Part shown: piece by piece, positions 33,620 through 43,247 of the stretch
Layout of the letters: each line of letters starts with the position of its first letter
How positions within the stretch are numbered: the stretch's first letter is position 1
Source of the DNA: Anaerolineae bacterium
GTDB lineage: Bacteria > Chloroflexota > Anaerolineae > Promineifilales > Promineifilaceae
Assembly (NCBI GenBank): GCA_023954475.1
Contig: JAMLHW010000016.1
Coordinates: 51,309-115,308 of the forward strand
Reading direction: 5' to 3'
DNA length: 64,000 bases
Position numbers and translations under genes: made by a program
The notes under the pieces: model-generated
Databases searched by the model: none
Told to the model about the DNA's origin: nothing
What the model saw: the letters and a program-made list of their open reading frames with translations, nothing else

Positions 33620-35026
33620 CTATGTGCTTGGTATGGATGACACGTCACGCTGTGTAGTTTCGGCCGAAACAACCCGCTCCACAACCCGCATATGCATCCC
33701 CGTTTTATTCGACAACGTGATTTGTGGATTGAGTTCAATCATCTGCTCCGGCACCAATTCGAAGCGCAGCCGCTGTGCGATGGTCGCTACAATGAGATGC
33801 GCTTCCATCAGCGCAAACGAGTTGCCGATGCAGATACGCGGGCCACCGCCAAACGGCATGTACACATAGCGCGACAGCGCCTTTTCGCGCTCCGGCGCAA
33901 AACGGGTAGGATCAAACTGCTCCGGATTATCCCAATAGCGCGGCAGCCGATGCTGCGCGTACGGCGCAATAAAGATCGTACTGCCCTTGGGGATGATGTA
34001 ATCACCGACCGCTGTATCGGCAATCGCGTAACGCCCATTAAGCAGCCAGGCCGGCGGATACAGCCGCAGCGCTTCTTTAATCGTTTGCAATGTGAATGGT
34101 AAAGCCGGCAAATCTTCCAGCTTCGGCGAACGACCGCCCAGAACGGTATCCAGTTCAGCATGCAATTGCGCCTCGACATCGCGATTTTGCGAGAGGAGAT
34201 ACCATGTCCAGGTCAATGCATTCGATGTCGTCTCATGGCCGGCAGCAAACAGCGTCACCAATTCATCGCGCACCTGCTGGTCAGGCATATGTGTGCCGTC
34301 ATCGTATTCAGCCAGCAGCAACATTGAGAGCAGATCGCCCGTATCCTCAATCGTGCCGGAAGCGCGGCGCTCGGCGATCAAGCGGTCGATCACATCGTAC
34401 AGTACGTCACGGGCTGCCCTGCGCCGTCGGTTGCGCGACGTCGGCAGCCATTCCGGCCACAGAACCAAGCCTTGATAATCGTCGTTTGAGGCAGTTTGCA
34501 TCACTGCAATAGCGTTGCCGATTACGTGCGCTTGCTCAGCCATCGTCTCCATATCGGCGTTGTATAGGGTCTTGGAGACGATGAACATGGTCAATGACAT
34601 CATCGCTTCTGCCATGTCATACACTGCGCTGTCCTGCCAATCCGTCATGACGCGCCGGGTATAATCGGCCATCACATCAGCATAGGCGTTGATGCGGCGC
34701 ACATGAAAGGCGGGCTGCATCAATTTACGCTGAGTTTTATGGAAGGGAATGTCGTTGTTGGCGACGAGACCTTTACCCAGGAATCGGCCGATAATCTGCG
34801 CATCGCGGTCTGATTTGGGGAAATTTTCGTACTGCGTCACCAACACATCACGGATCAAGTCCGGCGCCGAAACAAGGACAAAACGCTTGCCGAACATCTT
34901 GAATTGGACGATTTCGCCGTACTCATCCGCCATGCTCAGCAGAAATTCAGGTGCATTGGCGATCATATCCGATGTAAGGCCGACAATGGGCGCACCCTGT
35001 GCAGTTGGAATTGTTTTTGTATTCAT
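33620..35026 (-). CDS. Cytochrome P450 (CYP102/CYP4-like class)
   Basis: 468 residues. The haem loop is MPFGGGPRICIGNSFALMEA (FxxGxRxCxG), the I-helix is TLFAAGHETTSNALTWTWYL and the ExxR helix is TIKEALRLYPPAWLL. These motifs are of the eukaryotic-like/CYP102-type clade rather than the class of its neighbour, so the pair is not a recent duplication. No fused reductase domain and no N-terminal membrane anchor. Fatty-acid or terpenoid hydroxylation would be typical of this clade (inference). Confidence 0.95.
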   Translation of the reverse strand: MNTKTIPTAQGAPIVGLTSDMIANAPEFLLSMADEYGEIVQFKMFGKRFVLVSAPDLIRDVLVTQYENFPKSDRDAQIIGRFLGKGLVANNDIPFHKTQRKLMQPAFHVRRINAYADVMADYTRRVMTDWQDSAVYDMAEAMMSLTMFIVSKTLYNADMETMAEQAHVIGNAIAVMQTASNDDYQGLVLWPEWLPTSRNRRRRAARDVLYDVIDRLIAERRASGTIEDTGDLLSMLLLAEYDDGTHMPDQQVRDELVTLFAAGHETTSNALTWTWYLLSQNRDVEAQLHAELDTVLGGRSPKLEDLPALPFTLQTIKEALRLYPPAWLLNGRYAIADTAVGDYIIPKGSTIFIAPYAQHRLPRYWDNPEQFDPTRFAPEREKALSRYVYMPFGGGPRICIGNSFALMEAHLIVATIAQRLRFELVPEQMIELNPQITLSNKTGMHMRVVERVVSAETTQRDVSSIPST

Positions 35027-35105
35027 AGTTGGATAGTCAGGTTAGCTGAGTGGTTGTTCCGATTATCGAAAACCCTATCAACAGACCACCCAACCGATAA
35101 ACTGT

Positions 35106-35729
35106 CTACATATCCCACTCAGCATCACCGTAGAAATCACCGTGATCTTTGGCGAGAAACGCCTCGATGGCAGCACGCGAATCGCCAAGGCGGAATGCAG
35201 GACCATGCCCTGGATAGCAAATAGTATCATCCGGCCACGACAACACGACAGTGCGCAATGTCTCCAGTGTCATCTGAAATTGGTCGTTATTCCACGTCTT
35301 ACCGGGGCCGTTGGCAAAAATCGTGTCGCCGACGATGACGCGGTTGTCATTGGCAATGATGAAGCAAATCTGATCGCCGATATGTCCCGGCGCGTAACGG
35401 ACGTGCAGCGTGTGATTGCCGACCGCAACGGTATCGCCATCTTCCAGCCAGCGGTCAGCATCGAGTTCCATACCGCCGGCATGGGGGCCGGGATGCGCCA
35501 GCAACGGGACACCGAGCCGCTGTCGCATCTCATCAAGTGCGCCGATGTGGTCGTAATGTGTGTGGGTGAGGGCAATGGCCACAGGCGTGCTACCTACCAG
35601 CATTGCCTCCAGGATTTCCGGGTCGGCACCGGGATCGAACAAGATGCTTTCGCCGGTTTCAAGACAGACGAGGGCGTAGGTATTCATTCCCCACGGGCCG
35701 ACTTGTCGTGTGCGTAGATCGAGTTTCAT
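35106..35729 (-). CDS. Metallo-beta-lactamase-fold hydrolase (glyoxalase II-like)
   Basis: 207 residues with GAGG before ATG. Zinc motif THTHYDHIGALDEM (HxHxDH), a further His in RYAPGHIGDQICF, Asp in VIVGDTIFANGPG, and C-terminal CYPGHGP. Close in layout to single-domain glyoxalase II-like/YcbL proteins that act on thioesters. Cytoplasmic, probably binuclear zinc or iron. The substrate cannot be fixed from sequence. Confidence 0.9.
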   Translation of the reverse strand: MKLDLRTRQVGPWGMNTYALVCLETGESILFDPGADPEILEAMLVGSTPVAIALTHTHYDHIGALDEMRQRLGVPLLAHPGPHAGGMELDADRWLEDGDTVAVGNHTLHVRYAPGHIGDQICFIIANDNRVIVGDTIFANGPGKTWNNDQFQMTLETLRTVVLSWPDDTICYPGHGPAFRLGDSRAAIEAFLAKDHGDFYGDAEWDM

Positions 35730-35833
35730 TGTTCACCTCTGCAAAGAGTTTTAACGCATAATCGGTTGAACGTAAAGGGCAAGAGGATCCGGGACCGGGC
35801 TTGAGTCACTGCCTCTCATGCTGAAATATAGCG

Positions 35834-37213
35834 CTATGCCACCGTGACAGCGTCGGGTTGTTTGAAAGGCGTTCGGCCGATTCCCGGCCAGACACGAGCC
35901 ACCCCAAACGCAGCCCGAATCGCGATCCAGATACCGGTAACAGCCCACACCCACAGCAGCGCATCAGGGTTGGCCTGATCGATAGTGGACAACAAAAATG
36001 CGCCAATGCCGGTAGCAATGATCATCACATTGCGCAGGAAAGCGAAGTCACCTGTTCCCCAATGAACGCCGTCGGTAACAAACGCCAATGCATTGACCGG
36101 CTGCACCACAATCGCGACGAACCACGCCGCGCCAAACAACGGCAGCGCGGCATCCGGCACCAGCCATGCGCTGATCGGTTCTGTGGCGACCAGCATCAAT
36201 AAGCTCAGCGCGACACCCAGACCGACGCCCCAGCCACAGCACAGCGCAGCGACGCGCTTCATCTGGCTGACCCAGTTGGCACCTTCGAAGTAACCGATGA
36301 GGCTTTGTGCGGTGACGGCAAGCGCGTCAAGGCCGAGCGCCGTAAACAGCCAAACCTGACGAATCGCTTGATGCGCTGCACCGCTTTCAGCGCCGATTTG
36401 GGTGGCAAGGCGTGTCGTCAGCAGCAGGAAGAGGGTTAGCAAACCGGTGCGGATAAACAGATTGCCGCCAATAACAAACAGACGGGTGAGTTCGCGCGGG
36501 TCGAATTGGCGTGTGAAACCCAATTTTCGGCCGATAGCCACCAGCGCAACAACCGCCCCAATCCAATACGCTACCACACTGGCCCACGCCGCTCCCGCAA
36601 TACCCATCTCCGAAAATGGCCCGATGCCATAGATGAGCAGCGGATCGACAACGATATTGATCGCATTGATCAGCAGCGCAATCCACAACGGCGTGCGCAT
36701 GTCCTGCATACCGCGCAGCGCGCCAAACGCCACCAAAGTGAGCAAAATAGCCGGTGCACTGCAAAGCCGGATACGCATATAAAGGGTGGCTTGAGCAAGC
36801 AGATCAGATCCGCCTACTGTGTCAGGCGCAGCGCCCAGAAGTCCGGCAATCCACGGCGTTAATGGCCAGCCCAGCAGCAGCAAAAAAAGCCCGGACAACA
36901 TGCTGATCACCAGGGCCAGCGATGTCATGCGCACGGCGCGTGGCTGATTGTGTTTTCCCGCTGCCTGCGCCACTTCCGTTTGCGTGCCGATACCGAGAAA
37001 GTTAAAAACCCAGAAGATGCTGGAGAGCGCTGCCGTGCCGACACCCAATGCTGCCAAGGGCACGACGCCGAGTTGGGCGATATAGCCAGTATCAATCAAG
37101 CCGGTCAGCGGCTCGGCGACCAGCGAGAAAAAGACGGGAATCGACAAAGCCAAAATGGTGTGATGCGGTGCCGTTACAAAGGGATGGGCGGAAAGTGAAG
37201 CGTCTTCTGCCAT
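35834..37213 (-). CDS. MATE-family efflux transporter (DinF-like)
   Basis: 459 residues with 12 predicted membrane segments. MATE features: IPVFFSLVAEPLTGLIDTGY at the start, then LGIGTQTEVAQAAGKHN, and the second half beginning LFVIGGNLFIRTGLLTLFLL. The MGIAGAAWASVVAYWIGAVV segment is characteristic of the DinF/eukaryotic-like branch. Sodium- or proton-driven export of cationic compounds is expected. The upstream MFS gene ends 6 bp before its start, so both are probably on one transcript. Confidence 0.9.
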   Translation of the reverse strand: MAEDASLSAHPFVTAPHHTILALSIPVFFSLVAEPLTGLIDTGYIAQLGVVPLAALGVGTAALSSIFWVFNFLGIGTQTEVAQAAGKHNQPRAVRMTSLALVISMLSGLFLLLLGWPLTPWIAGLLGAAPDTVGGSDLLAQATLYMRIRLCSAPAILLTLVAFGALRGMQDMRTPLWIALLINAINIVVDPLLIYGIGPFSEMGIAGAAWASVVAYWIGAVVALVAIGRKLGFTRQFDPRELTRLFVIGGNLFIRTGLLTLFLLLTTRLATQIGAESGAAHQAIRQVWLFTALGLDALAVTAQSLIGYFEGANWVSQMKRVAALCCGWGVGLGVALSLLMLVATEPISAWLVPDAALPLFGAAWFVAIVVQPVNALAFVTDGVHWGTGDFAFLRNVMIIATGIGAFLLSTIDQANPDALLWVWAVTGIWIAIRAAFGVARVWPGIGRTPFKQPDAVTVA

Positions 37214-37219
37214 GAGCTA

Positions 37220-38569
37220 TCAGCTTTCGGCATCCAGTTCTTGTGCGCGGCGCGCCATTTCTGCGTGCATCCTGGCCGAATCGCGCGGATATGTCCAGTA
37301 GAACAGGGTGAAGATGGCCGCACACACGATCCAGGGTACGGGAATCATCCACACCATGGCCGCAGTCAGGCCGATACGGTCCGCCAGTGAACCGGCTGCC
37401 AGTGCCGCCAGTGCGGTGAATCCATTCTCAATGAGAACGATGAACGCGAATGCCGACGCCCGTAACTCCGGCGGTGTGACAGCCTGAACCATCGGTTCTT
37501 TGGCGCCTTTGCCCGCCCAACTGATAAACAGCGCCGTCACAAAAGCGAGCACGACCAGAGCGCTAAACGGCCAATCAGCCGTTTGGGTGAACAGGATATA
37601 GGTTAGGGGAATGCCGATGATGATCGATACCTGACCGACAGCAGCACGCCCGTATTTGGGACTGCGCACATCGGCCCAGTCGCCAAGAAAGCCACCGAGT
37701 ACATTGGAAATGGCGGTGCCGATGACGATGGCGGCAAAGGCGATGGTCGCCGTTCCTTCGGACATATTGCGTTCGTTGACCAACCACGTGATCATGAACA
37801 AGCCCAACACGATCCACGGCATAGCACCGGCCAATCCCTGTGCGATGGCAACCCAGATTGTAGGAATACGCAGCATGCCGGGGATGTGGGATAGTTTGAC
37901 GCCATAGGAGGATGCTGCCTCTTCGGTTATTTTGCCTTTGAGTTCCGGTTCGGCCGAACCGCGTACCGGTTCATCAACGAGAAACCACACCAACAGACCG
38001 GAAATCACACTGAGCGCGCCAAGGATAAAAAAACCCCAGCGCCACAAATCCGGCGTCGCCAGCAAGCCCAATCCAATTGTAAACACAACAATGCCGAGCA
38101 CACCCAATCCTTCCAGTGTACCCAACGCCCGACCGCGTTTATGCGGCGGGTAGGTGTCAGCGATCAGCGAAAATGTCGCCGGCATCAGACAACCGAGACC
38201 AATACCCGATATGGCCCGCAGCACCAGCAACTGCTGATAATTCTGACTGAAACCGCAAGCCAGCGTCCAGATGCCCCAAATGCCGGTACCAAACACGATC
38301 ACATTCTTGCGTGGAAAGCGGTCAGCAGCGTACCCCCAGACAGGCGCAGTAATCGACTGCAGCAGGTTGCGAATCGTGCCGATAATGCCCAACTGCGTAT
38401 AACTCAGTCCCCACAAAGCCTGCAATGTCGGAAACAACACCGACATCGCCTGTCCTTCACCCTGATCGATAAAATAACCGACCGACAGTGCCAACATTGT
38501 CTTGATGCGGCCACGTTTTGCTTTTGCTTCGGCTTGTTGTTCGTTAATGGGTACGGAGATGTCTGCCAT
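37220..38569 (-). CDS. MFS transporter
   Basis: 449 residues from ATG 38569; an earlier in-frame ATG adds 50 residues that do not look like protein of this family. Twelve hydrophobic segments; the motif-A-like loop is WGYAADRFPRKNVIVFG, and GIGLGCLMPATFSLIADTYP with PPHKRGRALG matches the MFS signature for drug/spinster-like exporters. Substrate unknown. Precedes the MATE gene in the same direction. Confidence 0.88.
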   Translation of the reverse strand: MADISVPINEQQAEAKAKRGRIKTMLALSVGYFIDQGEGQAMSVLFPTLQALWGLSYTQLGIIGTIRNLLQSITAPVWGYAADRFPRKNVIVFGTGIWGIWTLACGFSQNYQQLLVLRAISGIGLGCLMPATFSLIADTYPPHKRGRALGTLEGLGVLGIVVFTIGLGLLATPDLWRWGFFILGALSVISGLLVWFLVDEPVRGSAEPELKGKITEEAASSYGVKLSHIPGMLRIPTIWVAIAQGLAGAMPWIVLGLFMITWLVNERNMSEGTATIAFAAIVIGTAISNVLGGFLGDWADVRSPKYGRAAVGQVSIIIGIPLTYILFTQTADWPFSALVVLAFVTALFISWAGKGAKEPMVQAVTPPELRASAFAFIVLIENGFTALAALAAGSLADRIGLTAAMVWMIPVPWIVCAAIFTLFYWTYPRDSARMHAEMARRAQELDAES

Positions 38570-38769
38570 GTGCGTTTCCCAGTGCCGACTGAGAGAATTT
38601 GAGCGGCTTATTCGGTGGTGACTCTGATCAAAATAGCTGTGATCGCGAAATTGTACCATACGGGCTGTGCAGCACCAGCAAGCGGGGTGGGGTGGTCTGG
38701 GGCGTATGGCCTGCCGCACACGAAACGCGTGAACTGTATAAGCCTGCCTGCAAACCCGTCAAATCTCGG

Positions 38770-40059
38770 CTATGCGGTCTTTTCCTGCGCGAGATAGACG
38801 GGAATTAACGTTATCAAGACAATGATGCCGGACGCGATGAAAACGGTCGGTGACGGGATAATGGCCTGCTGACCGTCTACGATGCCCGGAGTGCCACTGG
38901 CATTGGCGATGATGCCACCGAGCAAGGCGCCCAGTCCACCGCCGACACCAATCTGAAAAATGGTCGTGTAGCCGGAGAATTCGGCGCGCTTTTCTTCGGG
39001 ATACCAATCTTTGCTCCAGGCGTAGCTGGCAACCATCCACGCTGTTTGGGCGCCGAGCCAGAAGATAGCGAAAGCGCCGGACCAGATGGTGAGATTGGTC
39101 ACTGCCTGGTCGCTGAAGACGGGCAATGCGTCGGCAATCTGCGGCGAGAATGCAAACAAGATAACGAAGATGGATTCGATCAGGATCGCAGCAATGGCAA
39201 CTTTCTTTCGGCCGATTTTGTCACTCAGGATGCCCGCCGGAATCGCAAATACAATCCCGCCGACGGTAATACTGACCAGCACCAGCAATTCGACATTGGC
39301 AACCGGCAGCTCCAAAAAGTGTTGCAGGTAGATCAGAATGAACGGGAAAAAGATGTTGAACGACATCATGAACAGGCCCATTGCCAGCAGGATCAGGAAG
39401 AAATTCTTTTGCCGGCGCAGAAAATTCGGCCGAAACGTGTGGCGCACACGCTTGAACACACCAATATCGGCATCGGTCGGCACGCCCGAATCTTCAACAA
39501 TCACACCGCCAAGATCGCCCATAATGATGACGAGTGCTCCGACGATGAAGAAGAAAATCTGCCAGCCAGTTGCGTCGATCAGGCCCAGCCCGCCGAATGT
39601 AACGACCATCGCCACCCACAGCCCCAAACTGGCAACACCTTGCGCCGTACCGCGGTTCTCCAGTGTGGTGATGTCAGTGAGGTAGGCATTGTACGATGCC
39701 TCGTATGCCGTGGCGCGAAAGAACGAGACCAGCGCATTGAGCAGCAAGATGACGGCCACAGCCAGCCCAACGACAGTGATGAAGCGCGTCGCCGGAAAAA
39801 GCATCACCGTCACGCCCCACAACGTGTAGCCGGCCAGGATGAATGGTTTACGTCGGCCGATTTGGTCAGACCATGCACCCATGAAAATCGCCGTCAACGT
39901 TGCCACTACGGCACCGGACGCGACCATCAAGCTGACCGGTAACGGGCGCGGCACAATTTCGTTGAACAGAAACAGGTTGAAAATCTGGGTCTGTATGCCC
40001 CATGCCAACTCTCCGGCAAAGGACATCGAGAAAAGGGCTATCCAATGTTTTGCTTTCAT
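38770..40059 (-). CDS. MFS transporter (GPH/sugar-cotransporter-like)
   Basis: 429 residues from ATG 40059, placed 11 bp after the exonuclease III stop. Twelve membrane segments; the motif-A-like loop is FMGAWSDQIGRRKPFILAGY, repeated in the second half as GILSDKIGRKKVAIAAILI. The N-terminal FAGELAWGIQTQIFNLFLFN is typical of SLC45/GPH-like MFS proteins. Possible sugar or sugar-acid cotransport (inference). Confidence 0.85.
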   Translation of the reverse strand: MKAKHWIALFSMSFAGELAWGIQTQIFNLFLFNEIVPRPLPVSLMVASGAVVATLTAIFMGAWSDQIGRRKPFILAGYTLWGVTVMLFPATRFITVVGLAVAVILLLNALVSFFRATAYEASYNAYLTDITTLENRGTAQGVASLGLWVAMVVTFGGLGLIDATGWQIFFFIVGALVIIMGDLGGVIVEDSGVPTDADIGVFKRVRHTFRPNFLRRQKNFFLILLAMGLFMMSFNIFFPFILIYLQHFLELPVANVELLVLVSITVGGIVFAIPAGILSDKIGRKKVAIAAILIESIFVILFAFSPQIADALPVFSDQAVTNLTIWSGAFAIFWLGAQTAWMVASYAWSKDWYPEEKRAEFSGYTTIFQIGVGGGLGALLGGIIANASGTPGIVDGQQAIIPSPTVFIASGIIVLITLIPVYLAQEKTA

Positions 40060-40070
40060 AGAGATGCCGG

Positions 40071-40844
40071 TTAATGTGGTGCCAGCGTCAAACTGACCGG
40101 GCAATGGTCGGAGCCGAGCACATCGGCATGAATGGCAGCGTCTGCAATGCGCGGTGCTAAATCAGGTGTGGTGAAGAAGTAATCCAGTCGCCAGCCGACA
40201 TTGCGCGAGCGTGCGCCTCCGATGTAACTCCACCACGAATACGCCCCTTCCTGCTCCGGGTAGAGATGGCGGAAGGTATCGACGTATCCCTGTGCCGTGA
40301 TGTCGTCAAGCCAAACACGTTCTTCAGGCAAAAAGCCGGTGGTTTGTTGATTTTGCTTCGGCCGAGCGAGATCAATCGGCCGATGGGCCGTATTGACATC
40401 ACCACAAAAAATCACCGCTCTGCCTTCCTCGCGCAGCGCATTGCAAAACGCCAGAAAATCAGCTTTGTACTGCATTTTGTAGGGAACGCGGCTGTGATCG
40501 CGGCTACCGTTGGGGAAGTAGGCGGTAATAAAGACAAAGTCGCCGTAATCGGCGACAATGGTGCGTCCTTCGCGGTCAAATTGATCGATACCCAGACCAA
40601 TCTGGACGGAGACCGGTTTCGTTTTGCTGAAGAGAGCGACGCCGCTGTAACCGCGTTTTTCGGCCGAAGCCCAGTAAGTATGATATCCGGGCGGCGCAAG
40701 CAGCGCCTCGTTAAGCTGCTTGGGATGGGCTTTCGTCTCCTGCACGCCGAGAATGGCGGGTTGCGCTGCCGCTAACCAGTCGAGAAACCCTTTTTTCTGC
40801 GCTGCGCGAATGCCGTTGACATTCCAACTGTAGAATGTTTGCAT
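40071..40844 (-). CDS. xth: Exodeoxyribonuclease III (AP endonuclease)
   Basis: 257 residues, usual length for ExoA/XthA. Endonuclease/exonuclease/phosphatase fold: SWNVNGIRAAQKKGF at the start, LGVQETKAH with the metal-binding Glu, YSGVALFSK, ITAYFPNGS, FCGDVNTAHRPIDLARPK, WRLDYFFTT and the C-terminal SDHCPVSL with catalytic Asp-His. Base-excision repair at abasic sites. Ends 11 bp before an MFS gene. Confidence 0.96.
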   Translation of the reverse strand: MQTFYSWNVNGIRAAQKKGFLDWLAAAQPAILGVQETKAHPKQLNEALLAPPGYHTYWASAEKRGYSGVALFSKTKPVSVQIGLGIDQFDREGRTIVADYGDFVFITAYFPNGSRDHSRVPYKMQYKADFLAFCNALREEGRAVIFCGDVNTAHRPIDLARPKQNQQTTGFLPEERVWLDDITAQGYVDTFRHLYPEQEGAYSWWSYIGGARSRNVGWRLDYFFTTPDLAPRIADAAIHADVLGSDHCPVSLTLAPH

Positions 40845-40868
40845 GACGCCATTCTACCACTACCTTCG

Positions 40869-41648
40869 TCATCGCAGCAGATCTTCCGGATTTACGTTTT
40901 TTCCCAACCGCTTGTCAAACACATTCAAATGGGTATGGTAGCCGCAGTCGCGGTTGCGACAGGAATTGCCGGCCATGTCCGTCACATTGCCAATATTGCT
41001 TTCTTCGCCGATGGGTTGGCCGAGTTGTACCGTGTCGCCAACTGCAACGGTATAAATACCGTGGAGCAGCGTAATGCGGTAAGCATCATTTTCAATAATG
41101 AGTACCGGATTGCCGGCGCCGTCAGTGTACTTGGCCGTGACTGTGCCGGCGATGGATGATTTGATCGTCGCGCCTTTACCCGCAGCAATGTCGATGGCGG
41201 CGTGGCCGTAAGAAAACCCGTGCATGCCCTGGGTGATAATGTAATTGTCGTACGGGGCGACAAAGGCGGTGGCATCGAGTGTAAGCGGTTCCGCAGGATT
41301 GGCACGAGTCGTCGGCGGAGCGAGTTGTTGGCCCGGCAATTGCAGCGGCGGACTGGCGGTCGTTGGTGGGGCGGATTGGCGGGATTGTGATTCGGCCGAA
41401 ATAATACCCTGATCCAGAATCGTCACCGATCCCGCTTGATTGGCAAGTCGCGTAGCCGCTGCGCCGCTGCGCGACCGCACGAACAAGCCAATACCGATAA
41501 CGACACATACGAGCAACAGCGCGACCGGCATAATGTCAAAACCACCTGTATCCTTGTACGGTGGCTCAAAATCATCATACAGCAGCTCTTCCGGCGCATA
41601 ATCCCAATAAGGATCGTCGCGGTAATAATCCAGTTGCATACCGGCCAT
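40869..41648 (-). CDS. M23 (LytM-type) peptidase domain protein
   Basis: 259 residues from ATG 41648 (GAGG 6 nt upstream; GTG 41660 also possible). An acidic, Tyr-rich cytoplasmic N-terminus (DYYRDDPYWDYAPEELLYDD) precedes one membrane segment (about 40-57, IMPVALLLVCVVIGIGLFV). A Pro/Thr-rich linker follows, then the M23 domain: GFSYGHAAIDIAAGKGATIK (HxxxD) and CGYHTHLNVFDKR (HxH). All three zinc ligands are present, so it can be an active peptidoglycan endopeptidase outside the membrane. Confidence 0.9.
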   Translation of the reverse strand: MAGMQLDYYRDDPYWDYAPEELLYDDFEPPYKDTGGFDIMPVALLLVCVVIGIGLFVRSRSGAAATRLANQAGSVTILDQGIISAESQSRQSAPPTTASPPLQLPGQQLAPPTTRANPAEPLTLDATAFVAPYDNYIITQGMHGFSYGHAAIDIAAGKGATIKSSIAGTVTAKYTDGAGNPVLIIENDAYRITLLHGIYTVAVGDTVQLGQPIGEESNIGNVTDMAGNSCRNRDCGYHTHLNVFDKRLGKNVNPEDLLR

Positions 41649-41950
41649 GTTTCGCCTCACATCCCTGGCGTTAATTTAGAACACAGCCGCACTCCCTGCT
41701 TCTTCCGAAAAATGAATGGCAGCGCCACCCCCATGTCGCTGACAGGCCCGACGTTGTTGGGTCAACAAACGCTCGCGCATTATAGACCATGCGTTCTATT
41801 ATGGCAACTCTTTTCAGGATAAATACGGGTACGGAACAGGCAGCAACAAAATGCGCAAAATGTCCAAAAACTCTTGTATAATAGGGCTAAATCTGACTGT
41901 GTACTGGTCATACCATTGCACGACAACCACAAAACCCTCAGGAGAAACTC
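41649..41950. other. Intergenic region with -10 element
   Basis: 302 bp between divergent genes. A perfect TATAAT is at 41877-41882 but its -35 region is poor. The leader to the DUF4332 gene would be about 62 nt. No other structure seen. Confidence 0.4.
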
Positions 41951-42355
41951 ATGACCAAGTTGACCGAAATTGAAGGAATTGGCGAAACCTACGCACAGAA
42001 ACTGATGGATGCCGGTATCATCACCACTGAGCAATTGCTGGAGAGTTGTGCGACACCCAAAGGACGTGCCTCTGTAGCAGAAAAAACCGATATTAGCGGC
42101 AAATTGATCCTCAAATGGGCCAATCGCGCCGATCTGGCTCGTGTCAAGGGCATTGGCGAGGAATACGCCGATTTGCTCGAAGCATCCGGCGTCGACACGG
42201 TGCCTGATCTGGCGCGTCGCGTACCTGCAAATCTGCATGCCAAAATGGTGTCAGTCAATGAAGAGAAGAGCCTGGTGCGCAGCATGCCGTCAGAGAAACA
42301 GGTGCGGGGTTGGATTGAGCAGGCGAAGGAATTACCACGCGTCATGACGTATTGA
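41951..42355 (+). CDS. DUF4332-type helix-hairpin-helix protein
   Basis: 134 residues with AGGAGA before ATG. Two helix-hairpin-helix units: IEGIGETYAQKLMDAGIIT (residues 6-24) and VKGIGEEYADLLEASGVDTV (about 65-84), with NRADLARV between and a short helical C-terminus. DUF4332 proteins are small and thought to bind DNA non-specifically. The first protein of the ATPase operon carries a related unit fused to a membrane segment. Followed by a hairpin terminator. Confidence 0.85.
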   Translation: MTKLTEIEGIGETYAQKLMDAGIITTEQLLESCATPKGRASVAEKTDISGKLILKWANRADLARVKGIGEEYADLLEASGVDTVPDLARRVPANLHAKMVSVNEEKSLVRSMPSEKQVRGWIEQAKELPRVMTY

Positions 42356-42385
42356 GCCGACGCTTCTATTCTACGAACTTATTGG

Positions 42386-42417
42386 AGTGACCGGCTGCCT
42401 TGTGTTATCCGGTCACT
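42386..42417 (+). terminator. Hairpin after the DUF4332 gene
   Basis: AGTGACCGG and CCGGTCACT form a 9-bp stem (42386-42394 with 42409-42417). The T-tract after it is short and interrupted. Confidence 0.5.
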
Positions 42418-42533
42418 TCGTTTATTGACACATTGAAACTGCAGGGTTCGCGGTGCAAGTGCGCTGCGACTGTGCTGATTTCTGCTCATTTTATTGTCGA
42501 ACCATTCGATTGCGTTGTGAGGCGTAGCCAGAA

Positions 42534-43070
42534 GTGCGCCATTTAGTGAGTGTATTCGTTAGCCTTGCTTTGCTCGGAGCGCTGACGGCGTGTGCTGCCG
42601 AAACCCCAAACGCTGCCAACCCCGTGACTTACACGGCCGTTCTGCGCCGTGATGATGACCGCATCGCCATTCATTCTGAATCCAATCGCGTGACCTTTGA
42701 CATCACCAGCCCATCCGGCATCAGCGGGGCTGTCTTCACGGCACAAGGAGGATGGTTTCCAGATGATGTGCGCTTGCGCCTGTTTTTGAGTGGTCTGGAA
42801 GAACTGACGGTCAGCTACGGGGACATCGTTGTGCAGGCTGCTGTATCCAGCTTGCCGCCCTATGAAACCCGGCAATCAGTACAGATCGGCGCAACGCCAG
42901 TGCAACCCATTGATCCTGACAGTGCGTATTGGATGGAGATCATGATCGTTTCGGCCGAATCCAGCTCGATCCCGCTACATGACGGTCATTTTGACGTGCG
43001 GCTACCGGCCGATTTTGCCGACGGCGCGTACACTGCGTTTACTGCTGACTGGATCGATTTCTATCGCTAA
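42534..43070 (+). CDS. Lipoprotein of unknown function
   Basis: 178 residues with GTG start. The signal peptide ends in the lipobox LTAC (Cys at residue 20). The rest is beta-rich, with no recognised domain: VTFDITSPSGISGAVF, LFLSGLEELTVSYGD, FDVRLPADFADGAYTAFTAD. Might be an immunoglobulin-like fold. Likely anchored outside the cytoplasmic membrane. Its neighbour downstream is a phospholipid acyltransferase, but no functional link is visible. Confidence 0.75.
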   Translation: MRHLVSVFVSLALLGALTACAAETPNAANPVTYTAVLRRDDDRIAIHSESNRVTFDITSPSGISGAVFTAQGGWFPDDVRLRLFLSGLEELTVSYGDIVVQAAVSSLPPYETRQSVQIGATPVQPIDPDSAYWMEIMIVSAESSSIPLHDGHFDVRLPADFADGAYTAFTADWIDFYR

Positions 43071-43247
43071 CGCCGCTGCCTTTCGCTATGCGTGATGCGA
43101 TGTGCTAAGTCGTCGGCTGAGTATGCTACACTATGCATAATCGGCCGAAGGGCATCAGAAGCACCCGTGATCGTCATTGCAGCACGGTCACTGCCAATTT
43201 CATCCTTCCGCCCTCCGATCTTGTCGTTTATCGCTCCGGAGTTACCC

